Shown: positions 31,988-45,930, counted from the first letter of the stretch. The stretch is DNA of 64,000 bases from Bactericera cockerelli (GCA_024516035.1 CM044959.1:11818765-11882764); one strand, 5' to 3'. Notes: generated by a model not told the origin, from the sequence alone. Made by a program: numbers and translations.

Positions 31988-33519
31988 TTATGTCTTCTTT
32001 AGCTTTAAGCCTTTTTTCCTTGTATTCCAAATTCACACATTTCATAACATTTCTTTTCTCTTATTCTCTCTTTCTTACTTTGTTCTCTGGTATGCATAAA
32101 ACATTTTTCCTTGAATATTGACGTAGATTTTTTGTAAGACTTGTTTCATATTGATGGTGAGAATTTTATTCGTGCCCTTCTTCGATTGAAAAATTGACAC
32201 AGTAAAAATTTGAAGCCCAGTCATTGCTCTACTGAAATCTCTCCGTTTGATATGTCATTTGAAATTTCTCTGAAATGCCTCAAATTGGACATCATTTTTC
32301 ATGTCCACTACCGATTATTACTGGACCTGGACCAAATCACCTTATTCCAACAACCGCAAATATTAAACAAAAAGCATATTTGCTCTTGAGTTTTGTAACA
32401 TCTTGTTTAGTAGGAACTCCTGTGAAAATATCCTATTTGCAAATATATTTGGCATCCTATGCTGTATCGTTCTTTTCAGCTAAAAATAATCACAATTGGA
32501 TAGATTTCATTGGACAAGCACAATCCAAAGTATGTATGTATCGGAATGCATTATATTAGAGGTCTTCTGATTGAACACTTACTGACTTATGTCACTCAAG
32601 TAAGAGAGGGAGCCTGTAATAGGTCAGGTCAATCACCGATCAAATCTATTGGAGTATGTACAAGGAATTTCCACCATGCTTGAATCTGATTGGACCAATA
32701 GGGATGGAGGATGCAAATTTGCTCAGAAGAATGCAAATTTGAATTTTGGATCGGAACCAAATGAAATAAAAAAACTACCACAATACTTGCAGTGTCTGTA
32801 TCCACATATACTTACTCAAAAATAATATCTACATACATCGTTTCTTAAAAGTCATGATACTTTCTTTATTCTTATGTATGTGCGTAAATAAATACTTGTA
32901 GATACAGAGGTAAATTTCTTAATTGAAGGTTCATCGTGTTACCTGTTTGAGTTTCATAGATTTCAACTTTGTAAAATCTACATCATATTCACTGAAATTT
33001 GGATTCCTAAGAACTGATGTCGAGAAACAAGGTTCAATCAAGAGTGGAAAAGAAAAACTTATTAGAAAATCTAAATTAAATATCTCTGGTGGCTTTCTGT
33101 AAGCTTCAATTTACTGTTATTCTTGGAGATATTGGTGAGGAGAATGTCTTTGATGTAAAAAGTAAAAGTTTGAACCATGCACCTTTTTTATCTGGTAATA
33201 ATTTATCATGTGCTGATGGTCAAATTTAATCAGAAGTAAAAGTAGGTAGATTAATCCCTATGAAACCGTCCTTGTAAAAATACTTTCAATGGTTAAAATT
33301 TCTTACAGATTTCAAACCGATCTAAGAAAAAACATTCATATTTAGAAGTTTAGACAATCAGAAGCATGAGCGCTGACCTTAGCAATTTAGGCTGGCAAGT
33401 GAAGAGTTCATTGAGAGAAAATTTTGTAACAAATTCTGAGCCTCTGAAGTCACCCTTAATTCTTTTTGCTATGTAAATTTTTTTCATTATATTACCGCTC
33501 TCGTCCAGGTAAAAAACAT

Positions 33520-33900
33520 GCAATTTCGACTCTCTCTCTCCCTTCTTCCCCTATCATCATTTTTTTAGCTCTTCCTGTCTCTTTTCCTTCTCTCTTTAGC
33601 CCACCTTTTTCTTTCCTTCTTCCCCTCTCTTGGTCATCACTCCTACTCTTCTGCTTTTTCTCTCTCAGGTCTCTCATATCTCCTCTGCATCCTCATTTTT
33701 CTCCCATTACTCCCTTCACAAGTTGCTGTTGACTTTGAAACACTTTAAAATGCAAATTTCTTTCGCTCACTCTTTCTTCAACCTCTCTATCTCCTCTGTT
33801 CCTTTCCTCTGCCTCTGATCTTTTCCCTTTCTTATTCTCTCTTCGTCCTTACTTCTATCCATCTCTCATCAACTTTCTCTCTTTTTTCTTCTTGTCGTGA
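33520..33900. repeat. Pyrimidine-rich low-complexity tract
   Basis: TCTCTCTCCC, TTCTTCCCCT and similar blocks on +, interrupted by about 60 unbiased bases near 33720-33770. It ends at a switch to purine (GAGAGAAAAGAGAGAGAAGG at about 33898), forming a possible snap-back. Open frames here are composition artefacts. Confidence 0.65.
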
Positions 33901-36049
33901 GAGAAAAGAGAGAGAAGGGAGACAGGGAAGTGAAATATGTACGTTCTGTGAAGAGCAAAAAGTAGCATCGATCTGTTTGTTCTAAATAATGAGGCTTAGG
34001 ATGTGCGTCTTTAGTCCTGTGAAGTCTTCTTCATTCAATTTCAAGTTAGAAAATTTCTGGAACAGGCAGATACTTTTCTTCTCCTCCCTCCGGTCCTGAA
34101 GAGTCAATTTCTTCAATACATCATAGGGTTTTCTTCAATACATACTTCAATACTTCAATACATCATAGGGTATTCAATTATATCATAGGGTTAATATTCA
34201 AGATCATTTGTAGACCAATATTTTCTATTCTCACAAAATTCTTTTGGCGAATTTCATAGTGAATTTTTTTTTTACTGAAATCAAAAAAAGGTGAAAATTC
34301 AACAATTGTTTTCCACCGTTGCGTTGATTTGAAAAGAAGAAAAAACAATTGAAGATGTTTCAACTTATCTATTCAATTGACAAAAATCTTTTTGAAAAAT
34401 GTATAGGTATCAAGTAAAATTCTTGTGGAGGCAAAAGTAATGTTGGTATTTTCAAGTGAAAACTGAAGAGTCCGCAACTCCCGTTGGCTCTTCAAGTTTT
34501 CCTTTGCCGTTGTTCATTCCTCCTCCCTCTCCCTCCTTCTCCCTCTCTTCTTCCTCCCCAACATAATGCGGTAACCTGACTGTTCAACTTTCAGTTACAG
34601 GTAAAATAACACCCTCTCTAGCTGACAAGACATTTACATTTTAGGAGGGGTGAATTCCTGCTCTATGTTCACGGGAATGACTGACGCATTTAAAAGTTTT
34701 GATAACGGTTTGAACCTTATACCGCTGTGTTATGACTTGAAAATAACGGCTTTAATGCAATGTAGTAGTTATGAAGCTTGCGCTGAGAGTCGAATTGTTA
34801 TTGATATTAAAAATAAAATAAAAACATTCTGTTTGTTCAATATCGCAACAACGCGCGATTTTCTCCTTAGACAAGCTCTGCCAACCTTCCTATTTTCATA
34901 TTGACATTCAAATTTGGCATACGTAATGAACGTTGGCCATGCTCATCAATAGATAAAACTCTGTTAGAGAATTCGTATAGATGGCAGATAGTTAATATAT
35001 TTTATTTAGAAAATTCAGAGTAAATATTATTGTCATTGTAGAGAAACAGTCTAATAAGATTCCTTGTTGTGAGAGAATTTAGTAGAGCTGTACAGTGTAC
35101 ACGGATCCCCGAGTAAGAACAAATGATTAAATAAAAAGTATAAAATACCCTCGATCAGTAAGTTCCGTGTTGACTTCCACTATCTGAGAACATAAGATAA
35201 GGAATGAAAATATCTTAGTGAGTTTTTTCACATTTAAGGTTTTCGTAGTTACCCTCAGTGAGTCTTTAACAGAAAATTCAAATTGTAATTTTTCATGTCT
35301 TCCTTCCCAACCATTAGATTTCATTATTTCTCCTTAAATTCTTTTGAACTCATCTTCACCACACCATCGTCTTCTTTTCTGTAGTCTCTCTCTCCTAATC
35401 TTTGTTTCCTTCTCTTTCATCTTCTCTTTTGTTCATCCACTGAAGTTGTTCATAATGTTCAAGTGGGTATTGATTTTCAGGAGCTCCACAGTCTCAACAA
35501 TTGCTCCAAGTCCTTCGCCGGTATCTTCATCTATGTCTGTTGTGTTGTCGAGAAGCTCATCTTGTTTTTGACGGTTCGTTTTGTTTTCAAGTGTGTCTAC
35601 TTGCCAAATTAGACGGCTTGTCTTGATGCTCCATACTGCTCCACTTAGAGAGCAATTACTTTATTGTGGGAATGTTTCAGTGTTTGAATTTGTTTCTTCT
35701 CTTTCATGAGCATCTTGTTTTCTAATTTCAAGGAAACTTCTTGCACTATATTTTCTATCCAAAAGTCTCTTTGTGCTGTTGTTCACGCTATTACATTACG
35801 TAAAATTTTAACTTTCTAGAACAGTGGTGCTCTGATTAGACTGGAATAGCAATACCGATCCAATTTTTTATTGGGGATAACACTTTTTTATCGTCAGCAT
35901 GATTACAAACTCTGATACTGTTCCTTACTTGTACATTAACGTACACTTTTAAATACTTGTAATGGTCTTTCCTGAGTCTTGAACATTTACATTTTAGCTT
36001 CTAAAGCCGACATTTCCGTACTTAGCTCATACTGTTGAGTGCTTTTGAA

Positions 36050-36130
36050 ATTTCTCTTTCTCTCTCTCTCATTCGCTCTCTCTGTTTCTCTCCAATTTTT
36101 TCTCTCTCTCTCTCTATTTCTCTTTCTCTT
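36050..36130. repeat. (TC)n low-complexity tract
   Basis: TTTCTCTTTCTCTCTCTCTC and relatives, about 80 bases. No other signal. Confidence 0.7.
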
Positions 36131-37144
36131 AAAACAATGGAAAATATGTCTGCCCAGCTTTCAACGCAGGAATCAATCAATCCCTCGCTACTTGATGTGT
36201 TAATGTGCCTCCTCGACTTAACAAGGGCTTTTAATGATCCATTCAGAGTACGAGTAGGGGGCTCCAGCTTCATTTTACAAGTGTCAGACAGTTCAGCTTT
36301 TTTCATATTTCACGTTCAATCCATTATTGTACGCAGTAGGCTAATACGGGGTGATTTGCATTGAAGAACATTGTTGTATTGTTAAAATTGAAAAACAAGT
36401 TTACCCTTTGATTCCCAAATAGTAAATTTATTACATAATTATGCACGTGTGCTTTCAAACGGTTCTAGCAATTTACAGGATTTTCAACAATAGTTCTTTT
36501 CGTCAATTCTAATAATACTCACTCTTAAGTTAAGTCCACTTTCAATGATTTGCAAAATTTACAAGCAAATAAAAAAGTCCTCATAATACCTGCAGAAATA
36601 CTGAGAAATCTGTACGCGAAATGAAATACTCAGACTCAGAATCTATGCATAGAATTTAACTACTCATTTCAGAAACTTTTTGAGAAAACTGATATCGTGA
36701 TACACCCTGAAGGTTTTGCACAAATCCGCCAGCTTTTGTGTTCCTGTTCTGCACTTGAACTTTGCCTATTGCTTCTGCCTCGTCTTCACTGCGCTCTGGA
36801 TTCTTTTGTCTTCTGATTATTCGCCTTTTTATTCGATTCAAATTATGTGGAAAAAAGTCTCTCCCTCTCTCCACAGTCTTCTTTTGTATGGTTTATTTTT
36901 TCAGCCAGAACTGCTAGTAAATGCTGAGCTTATCTCTCTCTTTCTTTTCTCTCGTACTCTCTTTCATACCGTCGTTTTGGCCCTTTTTGCTTCTCTATCT
37001 CTCTTTACTCTCTTCTGTATGTCTCTCTCTCTCATTCCATCTCTACATTATCTTACTCTCTTGTTAAAGCTTGATTTAACTTGTGTTGATTTGCTGAATA
37101 CTTCCTGAGTTCTTTTTTTCGATGTGTGGTTAGACTCAGGTTAA

Positions 37145-37281
37145 ACGATTTCACTCGTTGGAATAGTTTTTTCTTCACTTATTGCAGAAAGATGGAAAAA
37201 ATGGCAATAGTAGGCGATTCCACTCGTTGGAACTGATTTTTCTTCACTTATTGCAGAAAGATGGAAAAATGGCAGTAGTAG
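37145..37281. repeat. Tandem duplication, about 68 bp x 2
   Basis: CACTCGTTGGAA, TTTCTTCACTTATTGCAGAA, AGATGGAAAAA, ATGGCA and TAGTAGG occur twice in order, with a few substitutions and single-base length differences. Function unknown. Confidence 0.75.
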
Positions 37282-38445
37282 GTATTTTAGAAATTGTCAG
37301 ACATGTTTCCGGAACTTCATAAAATCCAAAACAAAACTTACTCCAACTCGCAGTATTTTAAAAAAAAAGAATTTATACGAGTATCGATGGTATAAATTGC
37401 TTACAACTTTGAATTCTACATTTCCCTATATCTTAATTTTGATAGCTCAACATATTTCTGTTTTTTTTTTTTTTTCTAAAGGGACATAAAAACAGCGATA
37501 GACGATACTATCCCGCAAATAATACCAAAATCCCCTTTTAATCTTGATGTCTAATACGTACAATATTTACAAGGATGTTGTTTTTTAATGTCCACTTTTA
37601 TATCTCTTTTTGTCTAACTACTGTTACTGCTCGTTTTTTATGGATCTAAGGAGTTTACCTCTTCGTTTAATAGGATACTCAAAGCCGTTGTAATATAGCA
37701 ACTCATTTCTGTATAATATTTGGTTAATTTGCGAAATCTTTTCCAAAATATTCTTACATATTATTCTACGTATCTTTTTATCTAATAGTAATACAAATCA
37801 TTGAAAATAGGTACATACCAGTACTGATCGAATTTCATTTATTTTACGTCTGTTGACGATTTCGCAGTTGTCTCTATTACGAGCTCTTTTCGTCATATCT
37901 CTTTCTTTTTTCTCTTCCTCTACAATTCCCATTTTATGTCTTCTTTTATTACATCGGTTTATTGTTTTCATAAATTATTATAGACAATTTGTGTAATTCA
38001 CTTTCTCTTCTTCTTTCCTCTACTTCGCCCATTTCTTCACTTTTCTTGTCTTCTATTGCCGTTTTAGTTTTATCCATAGTTTTTTGATTCGATATTTACG
38101 AGACTTTAAATTATTGTTTTTATGGATCGTACTTTGTTGGTAAAATATATTTGTCTTGAAATTTTATCATTTTGTTGATACTTTGGTTTATTATGTATTG
38201 ATTATTATATTACGACTACGACAGATCGTTTCTAAATCTGTGTTTCGCTTTATGGAAATGTCTCACTAAGGAAGGGAAAAAAAATCTTCTTATTTAATCC
38301 TTTATCTTTCTTAAACAGAGGAGATCTCTCCAAGAATTTGATTTTAAAGTCTACAAGTCCTTCTGGATTTGAAATCTACTGGATTTGAATCTAACAACTT
38401 CTCAAAAGACTACCGATTCTTTCGGTAAAAATAATAGCACAAATA

Positions 38446-38836
38446 CATAATTGAATGGGTGAGTAGAAGAACCAGGAATGTCGAAAATCGATTTTTTTTT
38501 CTTCGTAGAATAAGAAAGAATGCACTCTTTTCTATCATCTCTGTGAATATGAAGGAGAAATACCCCTTAAAAGTATAATTTTTTTCGATTTTAAAGTGGG
38601 GGAAGCGGAAAAAAAATCTGATTTAAATCAAGGAATGTAACAAAATCACTGACCACTTTTGCTAGCGGTATTCGTACATAGTTGTGAGAATCTTGTCGAA
38701 TAACAAGGAATGTAAAATTTAATTTTATTATACGCATTAGCATCAGGAAAGCAAAAATAAGACAAATCTTATTTCTGCTTTCCTGAAAAGTCGATTTTTG
38801 ACATTCCTGGTTCTTCTACTCACCCATTCAATTATG
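38446..38836. mobile_element. Palindromic MITE with a second internal hairpin
   Basis: Ends CATAATTGAATGGGTGAG and CTCACCCATTCAATTATG, with about 45-bp inverted arms including GTAGAAGAACCAGGAATGTC. Length is 391 bp with no coding capacity. Within it, 38743-38762 and 38767-38786 form a 20-bp hairpin with one mismatch and a CAAA loop. GGAATGT motifs recur in the interior. No target duplication is resolved. Confidence 0.75.
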
Positions 38837-38902
38837 TCGTTTCATTTTAATATCATCAAGTATCTTACTGTATCAAGCGCCCTCAGCGAGAATACACTAG
38901 GT

Positions 38903-39070
38903 CCTCGTTCCAGAAAGCACTCTTATAATCCCAAATATCCCTTACTTCCGTCACACAACAACACACTCTGATTGGTTATTTCGTTCAAATTAACCACTCA
39001 AAGTGCGTTGTGTGACGGTTGAAAGGGAGATTAGGGAATTATGAGAGTGACAGTGGTTTCTGGAACGAGG
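38903..39070. mobile_element. Small palindromic MITE (168 bp)
   Basis: Perfect 14-bp terminal inverted repeats CCTCGTTCCAGAAA and TTTCTGGAACGAGG; imperfect pairing continues inward (CACTCTTATAATCCC with GGGAATTATGAGAGTG, CCGTCACACAAC with GTTGTGTGACGG). The target duplication is unclear. It lies 66 bp from the previous MITE. Confidence 0.75.
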
Positions 39071-39300
39071 CGACGCGACGGCCGGCCAAGTTCTACCTCC
39101 TAACAGGCAACCTATAAAAACATTTTCCTACAAATCATGTCGTCCTGATAAAATTCGATTATTTCGACATCAGAGGAAAAAAAGTACAGAGATGAACGAC
39201 GCGGAAAAAATTAATATTCAAAAGGTTTCGACAGCATTGAAAAGTTTCTCCTATCACTCATTTTGAATACAAATGAACTTTCCGTGTAATATGATTAGCT

Positions 39301-39484
39301 ACCTCTCTCGCTCAGTGCTGTGATAATTTCCTTTGGGGGTGAGCCCTCCCCGTCAATCCTCAGCCCTTTCCTAGTTCCCCGCATCTCGGTATCTTCTCCA
39401 ACTTTTCCTCTCCTGGAAACTTGTCCTGATTTTGCATCAGTTTTGAGTACGATGCGGGTATTTCCTGTGGCATGAATCATTCTG
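39301..39484 (-). other. Possible minus-strand exon, unrecognised
   Basis: On the minus strand a good acceptor (GGCTTTTTCCACAG) is followed by about 60 open codons (begins MIHATGNTRIVLKTDAKSGQ, with a Lys/Arg/Gly/Glu-rich middle) and then a donor-like GAGAG/GTAGCT. GC content is higher than the flanks. No domain is recognised. It could be an internal exon of a gene nested in the DDR intron, or chance. Confidence 0.2.
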
Positions 39485-42400
39485 TGGAAAAAGCCTGGAC
39501 ATTAGATCTGGGCATCTATACAAACATACTTTCTTTCTAATTTCATAAATTACGACACGTATCTATTAATTTTTTGAGATATTCTATGTTTTCTGCTAGT
39601 ATATTTAACAGATGGATGATCTATTTTGCAAGTGAAAAGTCAGCTAAAGTTCAGAAAATGAATCGCGTGCATTACAAGTCTTGCATGTACAAAAGCCATC
39701 TTCGAACCGTGTTTTATTTTAATATACAAAAAATACACCAGAACGGAAGGTTGGCAATTCCTGGTTTCTGAATAAAAACTTAAACATCGAGTGTGCAGTG
39801 ATGTAAAGTTTTCCAACAAGCGAAAAAATAATCCACCATGTCTTGTACCTAATATAGAAAATGTTTAGTGAAACGTTAATTCGAACAGTTAGCAATATGT
39901 TTTCAATTAACTTCCGCTTCATAAGGCATCTTTTCCATATACCTACAGGAAGGAGTCCTTATACTCACAACTTCTGAAGTTCCCCACACACTATCCATGC
40001 GCCTCTGGATTGTCCTACGCTTTTTGTTCGCGCCACATACTTGGTCTTAAAACACCTTTTCGTTGTCATGAAGTCCTCATACTATCAGACACAAAACCAA
40101 AGTTGCTCAGGAGGTCATGAAACGTCCAAAAATATGAAAAAATTGAAATCGGAGCAAAAGACTATTATTATACACAATTCTTCCGATTTCTAATATGAGA
40201 AATTTATCGGAAGTCATATTGAAAGAAACACATCCAAGTTAATGAAATATAAGTTTGCTTGATCAAAAGCGTTCTCATTTAGTCGACCTTACGATGGACC
40301 ATTTTCTATTTCGTCTGTGCCAAGAATCAATTTCGTGTCACAATCCCAAGGATAAAGGATAGTGTATGGAGCACTTCAAGTCATTATTTTTCCTGGATCC
40401 CTGACTCTCTGAACTCTTCATGTAGGAAATTTTGCCATAAATTTAAGTCCTTTCATCGGCGTCGCGAAGTTGTGTGGTATGCCTTGTTTTTCATATGCCA
40501 TATTTCCAACTCAAGTTTTCTGAATTGCTTGTACTCGTATGTTAGACTTTTCTCCTTCTCCTTGAAATTCCTGTCCTCGTATGTAAGCCTTGTTATCTTC
40601 TGACATTCTGCACAATTTTCTGCTCTTCATATTGCCTGATTTGGCTTGCAATAAATTCCCTGACACCACCAACATTCTCACATCTGCTAACATTATCATC
40701 TCACATCGATTGTCTTGGAAATTATTTCGCATCACTTGTTCCTGCAAGTTACTTGTGAAAATTCCAACACAGATAGCTGTAACAAATTTCTCTGGATTTA
40801 CTGGTGTAGTGGTAAGATGCCTAGTAAGATTAGTAAAATTTAAGACTTGTGTTCATATCTTTGGCTGGGAAATTCATATAAATGTACATAGTAAAATTCA
40901 AAACTAAATACATTCAAAGTCGTTCAGACTTTGAATTTTAATTAAAAGAACCAATTTCCTATTGTGGCAGATTGAAATAAGTGTATTCTGTTATTAGATC
41001 ATCACAGTTTTGGTGTTCATAATCAATCTAAAAGAGTGAGTTCTTTTACCTCTTACTGAAGAAGTTTTTTCGGTATCATGTTTATGTTAATTATTTCTCA
41101 AATTTAGTCGGGATCAAATGTAATGATACTATTCTGTTTATTAGACAAGCGTCTTAGACAACACCATCACCACAGAATCATTATCTATTTCACTTTAATC
41201 AGCAACTACAACATTAGCCTCTTCCTTTTCCTTATCAACAACATCATTAATATAAGCAACCTCTCCTTAGAAGTACTCAACTTGCAAGACACTGATAAAG
41301 AAGACATGGATACGTGATAGTATATCTTCTTGCAATATGCCCAAGGCTCCCAGCAACTCACATCTGACTCAGGTACCATTAGCACCTTCTCAGAAGCTTG
41401 AGGCTTCAAGCCTCATCACTGGATCAATAAATCCGATAAGGCCCTCTCCCGTTCCAAGTGAAGAAGCATAATAATTCTTGTGTAAGATTCAAATCCAACT
41501 ACGAGATTACATTTTGTTTACAATTTTAATGTGTTTTTATTAAAATTTTGGCAACGGCTCCTAGATGTATTAGAAAGGTACTTACTTGTGTTTTATTTAT
41601 TGCCTTCACTGAGTAATAAGATTTTGTTTGTTTTAACCGTTAGGGTCTGATGTGTTCATTTCGGTTTCATAGCTTGCTTGGCTACGTCTGATACTGACAT
41701 AGGAAAGTACTTTCTTCTTAGACATAATATGTATCATACTAGAAAATTATCCGTTTTGATGGTGTGAAGGGGAGGTCTCTAAATACAAAAATTATCTCCA
41801 AATTTGATATAGTTCTTTCTCAATTGTATCTTTGTAAAACTGTAGGTACATCATTAGGACACTTGTTTTATGTGTAAATATTTCAGTATTAACAAGCAAT
41901 CTAATTAGTTTTATCAAAGTTTGGATACTTGAAACTCTAACATCTTCTATTCTTCTTGAGATTATCACCATCATTAATAAATTCATACTTGATAACAGTT
42001 GATATCTCATGTTCCTTTTGAATAAAAGGATGGTCGTTACTTTTATTGATGATTGTGCATGTATTGGAGTTGCAATGACCAACCTGGTTGTTGGTGCTGT
42101 TGATATGAGGATCTAGGCACACTTCCAGCGGAGTCTCTTTGATATGGTGATCATAGTCCTCTCCTGTATATAACTATTAGATATTATTGTCTATAATATA
42201 TTTCGTTTTAATATCACCAGGTTGGATATCTGATGTTTTCATATCTTCAGTTTTGATATGTTTGAATGATAATGATCTATCTGCACAGAACCGGGACTTG
42301 AAGACGCGACCTGAGTGAATGAACTTGGCCCAGGCCGCGTATACACTTTTTTACGTCGGTGGAGTACGACGGCATTCGCATAGTTTTTTTTCATCAATTA

Positions 42401-44230
42401 TTATTATTAGTAACATTTGTTATTTTGAACCTAGGTATAACCCTTGATTTGGTCAAACAATATACATGTATTATGATGATCGGTTGAAACGTATTGTCTC
42501 TCTATGGTATTTCTCCTGCCCATCTAAATAAATTGAGAAATCTAACTCTTGATATTTGAACGTTATACATACATGATGATACAAGTCCAATTCGACTGAT
42601 TGCTAATATCTGACCCAAACAACGCAAATGTACAGACACACAACTTGCGTGACTTAGTAAGTGTAAAGAGGGCTCATGTGATATTTTTGTGTAGAGCTCC
42701 AATATCTCACCCGAAAAACAGACTTCCTAGTTTTGATAATCATTGATTCAATTTCTTGGAAAATTATTTCATAGTATAATATGCATATTTGTTTTTTCTT
42801 TCCTTTCTTGTGTATTTTTGTATGAATTATTGCAAGGTGCAGAGGATTTTGTCAATACACCCAATATGATTTTTATCTGATGTTTCTGGAACCAAATTAA
42901 AATTCAAGCCCAGTATTTGGTAACTTCCCGAAAATATGGCTTTGTTTTTGCGGATGTAATTTGACACGTGCTGTTCCTGATTTGTAATTGTGTCTCAGTT
43001 CCTTATAGGAAGAATTGTGTCTGTCTTTACGTATGCATAATAATTCTTGTTGATGGTTTCAAGCACTAAATGGTGCCTGGTTAAGGAGATAAGTTCGAAC
43101 TCACATGAACCACTACGAAGGCATGCACTAAGTTTTCTTTCAATCTTTGTAGCTATCCCATTACATTCGAGTTCACCTTAAATTAAATTCCAAACGACAA
43201 AGATGTAGCCAAAATGTTGAAGCACCACTCTATCAACAAACTCGTAGAAATGTCATACCACTATACTCGTAGAAACCTGCGAACAGAAAGAAAATGGTTT
43301 GTTTGAGAAACTTTATATTAAATACTAACTCAAATAATTCTTTATTGTCTATTTGCTCTTGTCCTGTCTTATCAGTTTTCTTTTTTCTTGGATACTTACC
43401 TCTTCGTCTTGTCAATTGTTCTATCATCACTAGTACTATCATCTTCTTTTTCTTCTTCAGATTCATTAGATTGTTTTTCTTTGTGCTTAATAAACGTTTC
43501 CCTAGCTTTCTTATTTACTTCTTTCTTCTAATTGTTTTCTAAGTGTTTCTTCTTTCTCCATGTCAATAAAGTAAAGAAACTCATGGACTAACTTGGGGAG
43601 AGAAATGATTTTTTCATTTAGAGCTTCAAAGTTGGAAATAGACAAATTTACATGGACATGGCTTCATTTAAAATTAAAAAAAAAATCCTTTGTTTTGTAT
43701 AGTATATTAAATTTGTAAATTAATCTACTTACACCATCTACCAAACTACTCACTTGCACAATGCACGCGTGTTGGGAAAAGGACAGCGTGAAGACTAAGG
43801 ATCTTTTTTATCCTGAACGATGATTCTTGCTGATTTGATCTCGAACTCATTTTAAAGTAACATCATAATAATCTCTTTAGGTCCCCTTTCATTCATCATT
43901 TTTATTGCACTTATAATACAATTTTTCTGTAGGCCAAAACGTCAGTTAGTTTCTTATCAGTCCGACTATCTCCACAATGCATGCGGATGGGAAACGTGTA
44001 ACAATTCGTGACATAAATCAGAGACCGGTAAAAAAACGAAGCGAACAATTAAAATTGTTTCTCATGACGTAGAAAACAAACAATAAAAAGAATTCGGCTA
44101 ATTCGAGGGAAGAAAAAAACGTAACAGCTCATTTATTTGTAACTCTACACGAAACATATTGACGTTGGAATTCTACTGCTCGGTGCTCCGGTGAGAGATA
44201 AATGAGGACCAATTAATAGCAGAAACAAGA

Positions 44231-45480
44231 GAACAACGTGAGAAATAGTGCAAGACCTGGAGATGGATGTGAGATAGTATTGGAAGTAAGAGAGAGTGTA
44301 TTAAATGTAAGGCAGTTAAAAGAAAAAGACGTTTTTCGTAAGATTATTAGATGAAAGACAGGATACTGAGATATTGTATTAAACGATTTGATGTTGATAG
44401 GGCATTCTAAAGTTTAGGGCCATAAAGGTCCTTTGTTTAGGCAGACTTAAGGCCACATCATGAAATGGTATTAAACGTACACTATGCCATAGGGTAGGTG
44501 GGGGGAAGAGTTACGCAAAAAACACTTTTCGATTTTTCCAATTATTTTCGGTTTGATCTATTGTCCTGAAATGTCGCACCCTGATTCACTGGTTCGTTAT
44601 CCACCTTTTACTTTTTACTGTAGGATTCAACCTTGTGGTGTAAAAATTGCAAAATTAATTTAGCAAAGTCATTTTTTGCGTATTCTTACCCCACCGCGTG
44701 GGGCAAGAGTACGCGCAATTTTGTATAGGAAAATCATACAAAATTGGTTTTCTGGCCAAAATTTTTTGTAAGTGAGGTTAATGTGAGTAATTTGATAACA
44801 GCCACGTTCAGGAAGGACTACAGAGAAACTTTAGGACCCACCAACTAACTAGGCATCCAAAGAAACCTAGTAAATATATATTTCTAACCCCATTTTGCGT
44901 ACTGTAACCTTTTGCGTACTCTAACCCCATTTTGCTTCGAATAGATTAAATTTATTTTAAAAAGTAACTTCACTATCAAACGAAAAAGCGACAATTAATT
45001 AGAAAGTTTAGATTTTGCTGCACCAGAAAAAATAATTACTTTAGAAAATTCACAAAACTAAAAAAAAATAAAAATAAATTAAATTTCAAAAAAAATAGAT
45101 CGCGACACCAAAAAAAATTTCTTACCTCATTATTGCAGCCTGCTTTCTTCCTAGGCCAAATATAAATAAATTTGGTGAGCTCTTAATCATAATCTGTTCA
45201 ATCGCGCTGATTCCTTTGAAAAACGTTGCTTCCTTCTATGAAAACTACGCCTGCGTACTCTTACACTGCGCGTACTCTTCCCCCCACCTACCCTACACAC
45301 CCTCAAGTCGGAGTTTCAACCAATCACACTGCACTATATCCCGAGTTAAGGCATAGTGTCTACTTAGATTCAATCTAATCCTGATTTACAATTCGGCCCT
45401 TAGGCTTAAAGTTTCCCTTTGATAACCCTTGTGTTTTGGCCACCAGCTAAACTACTAGTATACTCCGTTGAAACTGTCCC
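44231..45480. repeat. Tandem duplication, unit 1 (carries a transposon)
   Basis: Unit 1 is 44231-44489 plus 45296-45480, separated by the TA-flanked 802-bp element. Removing it gives about 446 bp, co-linear with unit 2 (45481-45930). It begins GAACAACGTGAGAAATAG and ends CTCCGTTGAAACTGTCCC. Differences from unit 2 are mostly single-base length changes in short runs. Confidence 0.88.
44490..45295. mobile_element. TA-flanked 802-bp non-autonomous DNA transposon
   Basis: The element is 44492-45293 with TA at 44490-44491 and 45294-45295. Its terminal inverted repeats read GGGTAGGTGGGGGGAAGAG. The interior is AT-rich with repeated GCGTACTCT/GCGTACTGT and ACCCCATTTTGC motifs and a CCCCACCGCGTGGGG palindrome near 44690. 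No transposase frame. The empty site is present in unit 2 as CACTATGCCATACACACCC, proving both boundaries and the TA duplication. TA target suggests Tc1/mariner-type mobilisation. Confidence 0.92.
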
Positions 45481-45930
45481 GAACAACGTGAGAAATAGGG
45501 GCAAGACCAGGAGATGGAATGTGAGATAGTATTGGAAGTAAGAGAAGATGTATTAAATGTAAGGCAGTTAAAAAAAAGACGTTTTTCGTAAGATTATTAG
45601 ATGAAAGACAGGATACTGAGATATTTATATTAAACTATTTGATGTTGATAGGGCAATTCTAAAGTTAGGGCCATAAAGGTCCTTTGTTTTTGGCAGACTT
45701 AAGCCACATCATGAAATGGTTTTTAAACGTACACTATGCCATACACACCCTCAAGTCGGAGTTTCAACCAATCACACATGCACTATATCCCGAGTTAAGG
45801 CATAGTGTCTACTTGATTCAATCTAATCCTGAATTACAATTCGGCCCTTAAGGCTTAAAGTTTTTCCCTTTGATAACCCCTTTTGTTTTGGCCACCACTA
45901 AACTACTAGTATACTCCGTTGAACTGTCCC
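45481..45930. repeat. Tandem duplication, unit 2 (empty site)
   Basis: 450 bp, directly abutting unit 1. The pre-integration sequence is at about 45732-45751. Both units share GACGTTTTTCGTAAGATT and ATCCCGAGTTAAGGCATAGT. Either a local duplication before insertion, or two haplotypes joined end to end by the assembler. Confidence 0.88.
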
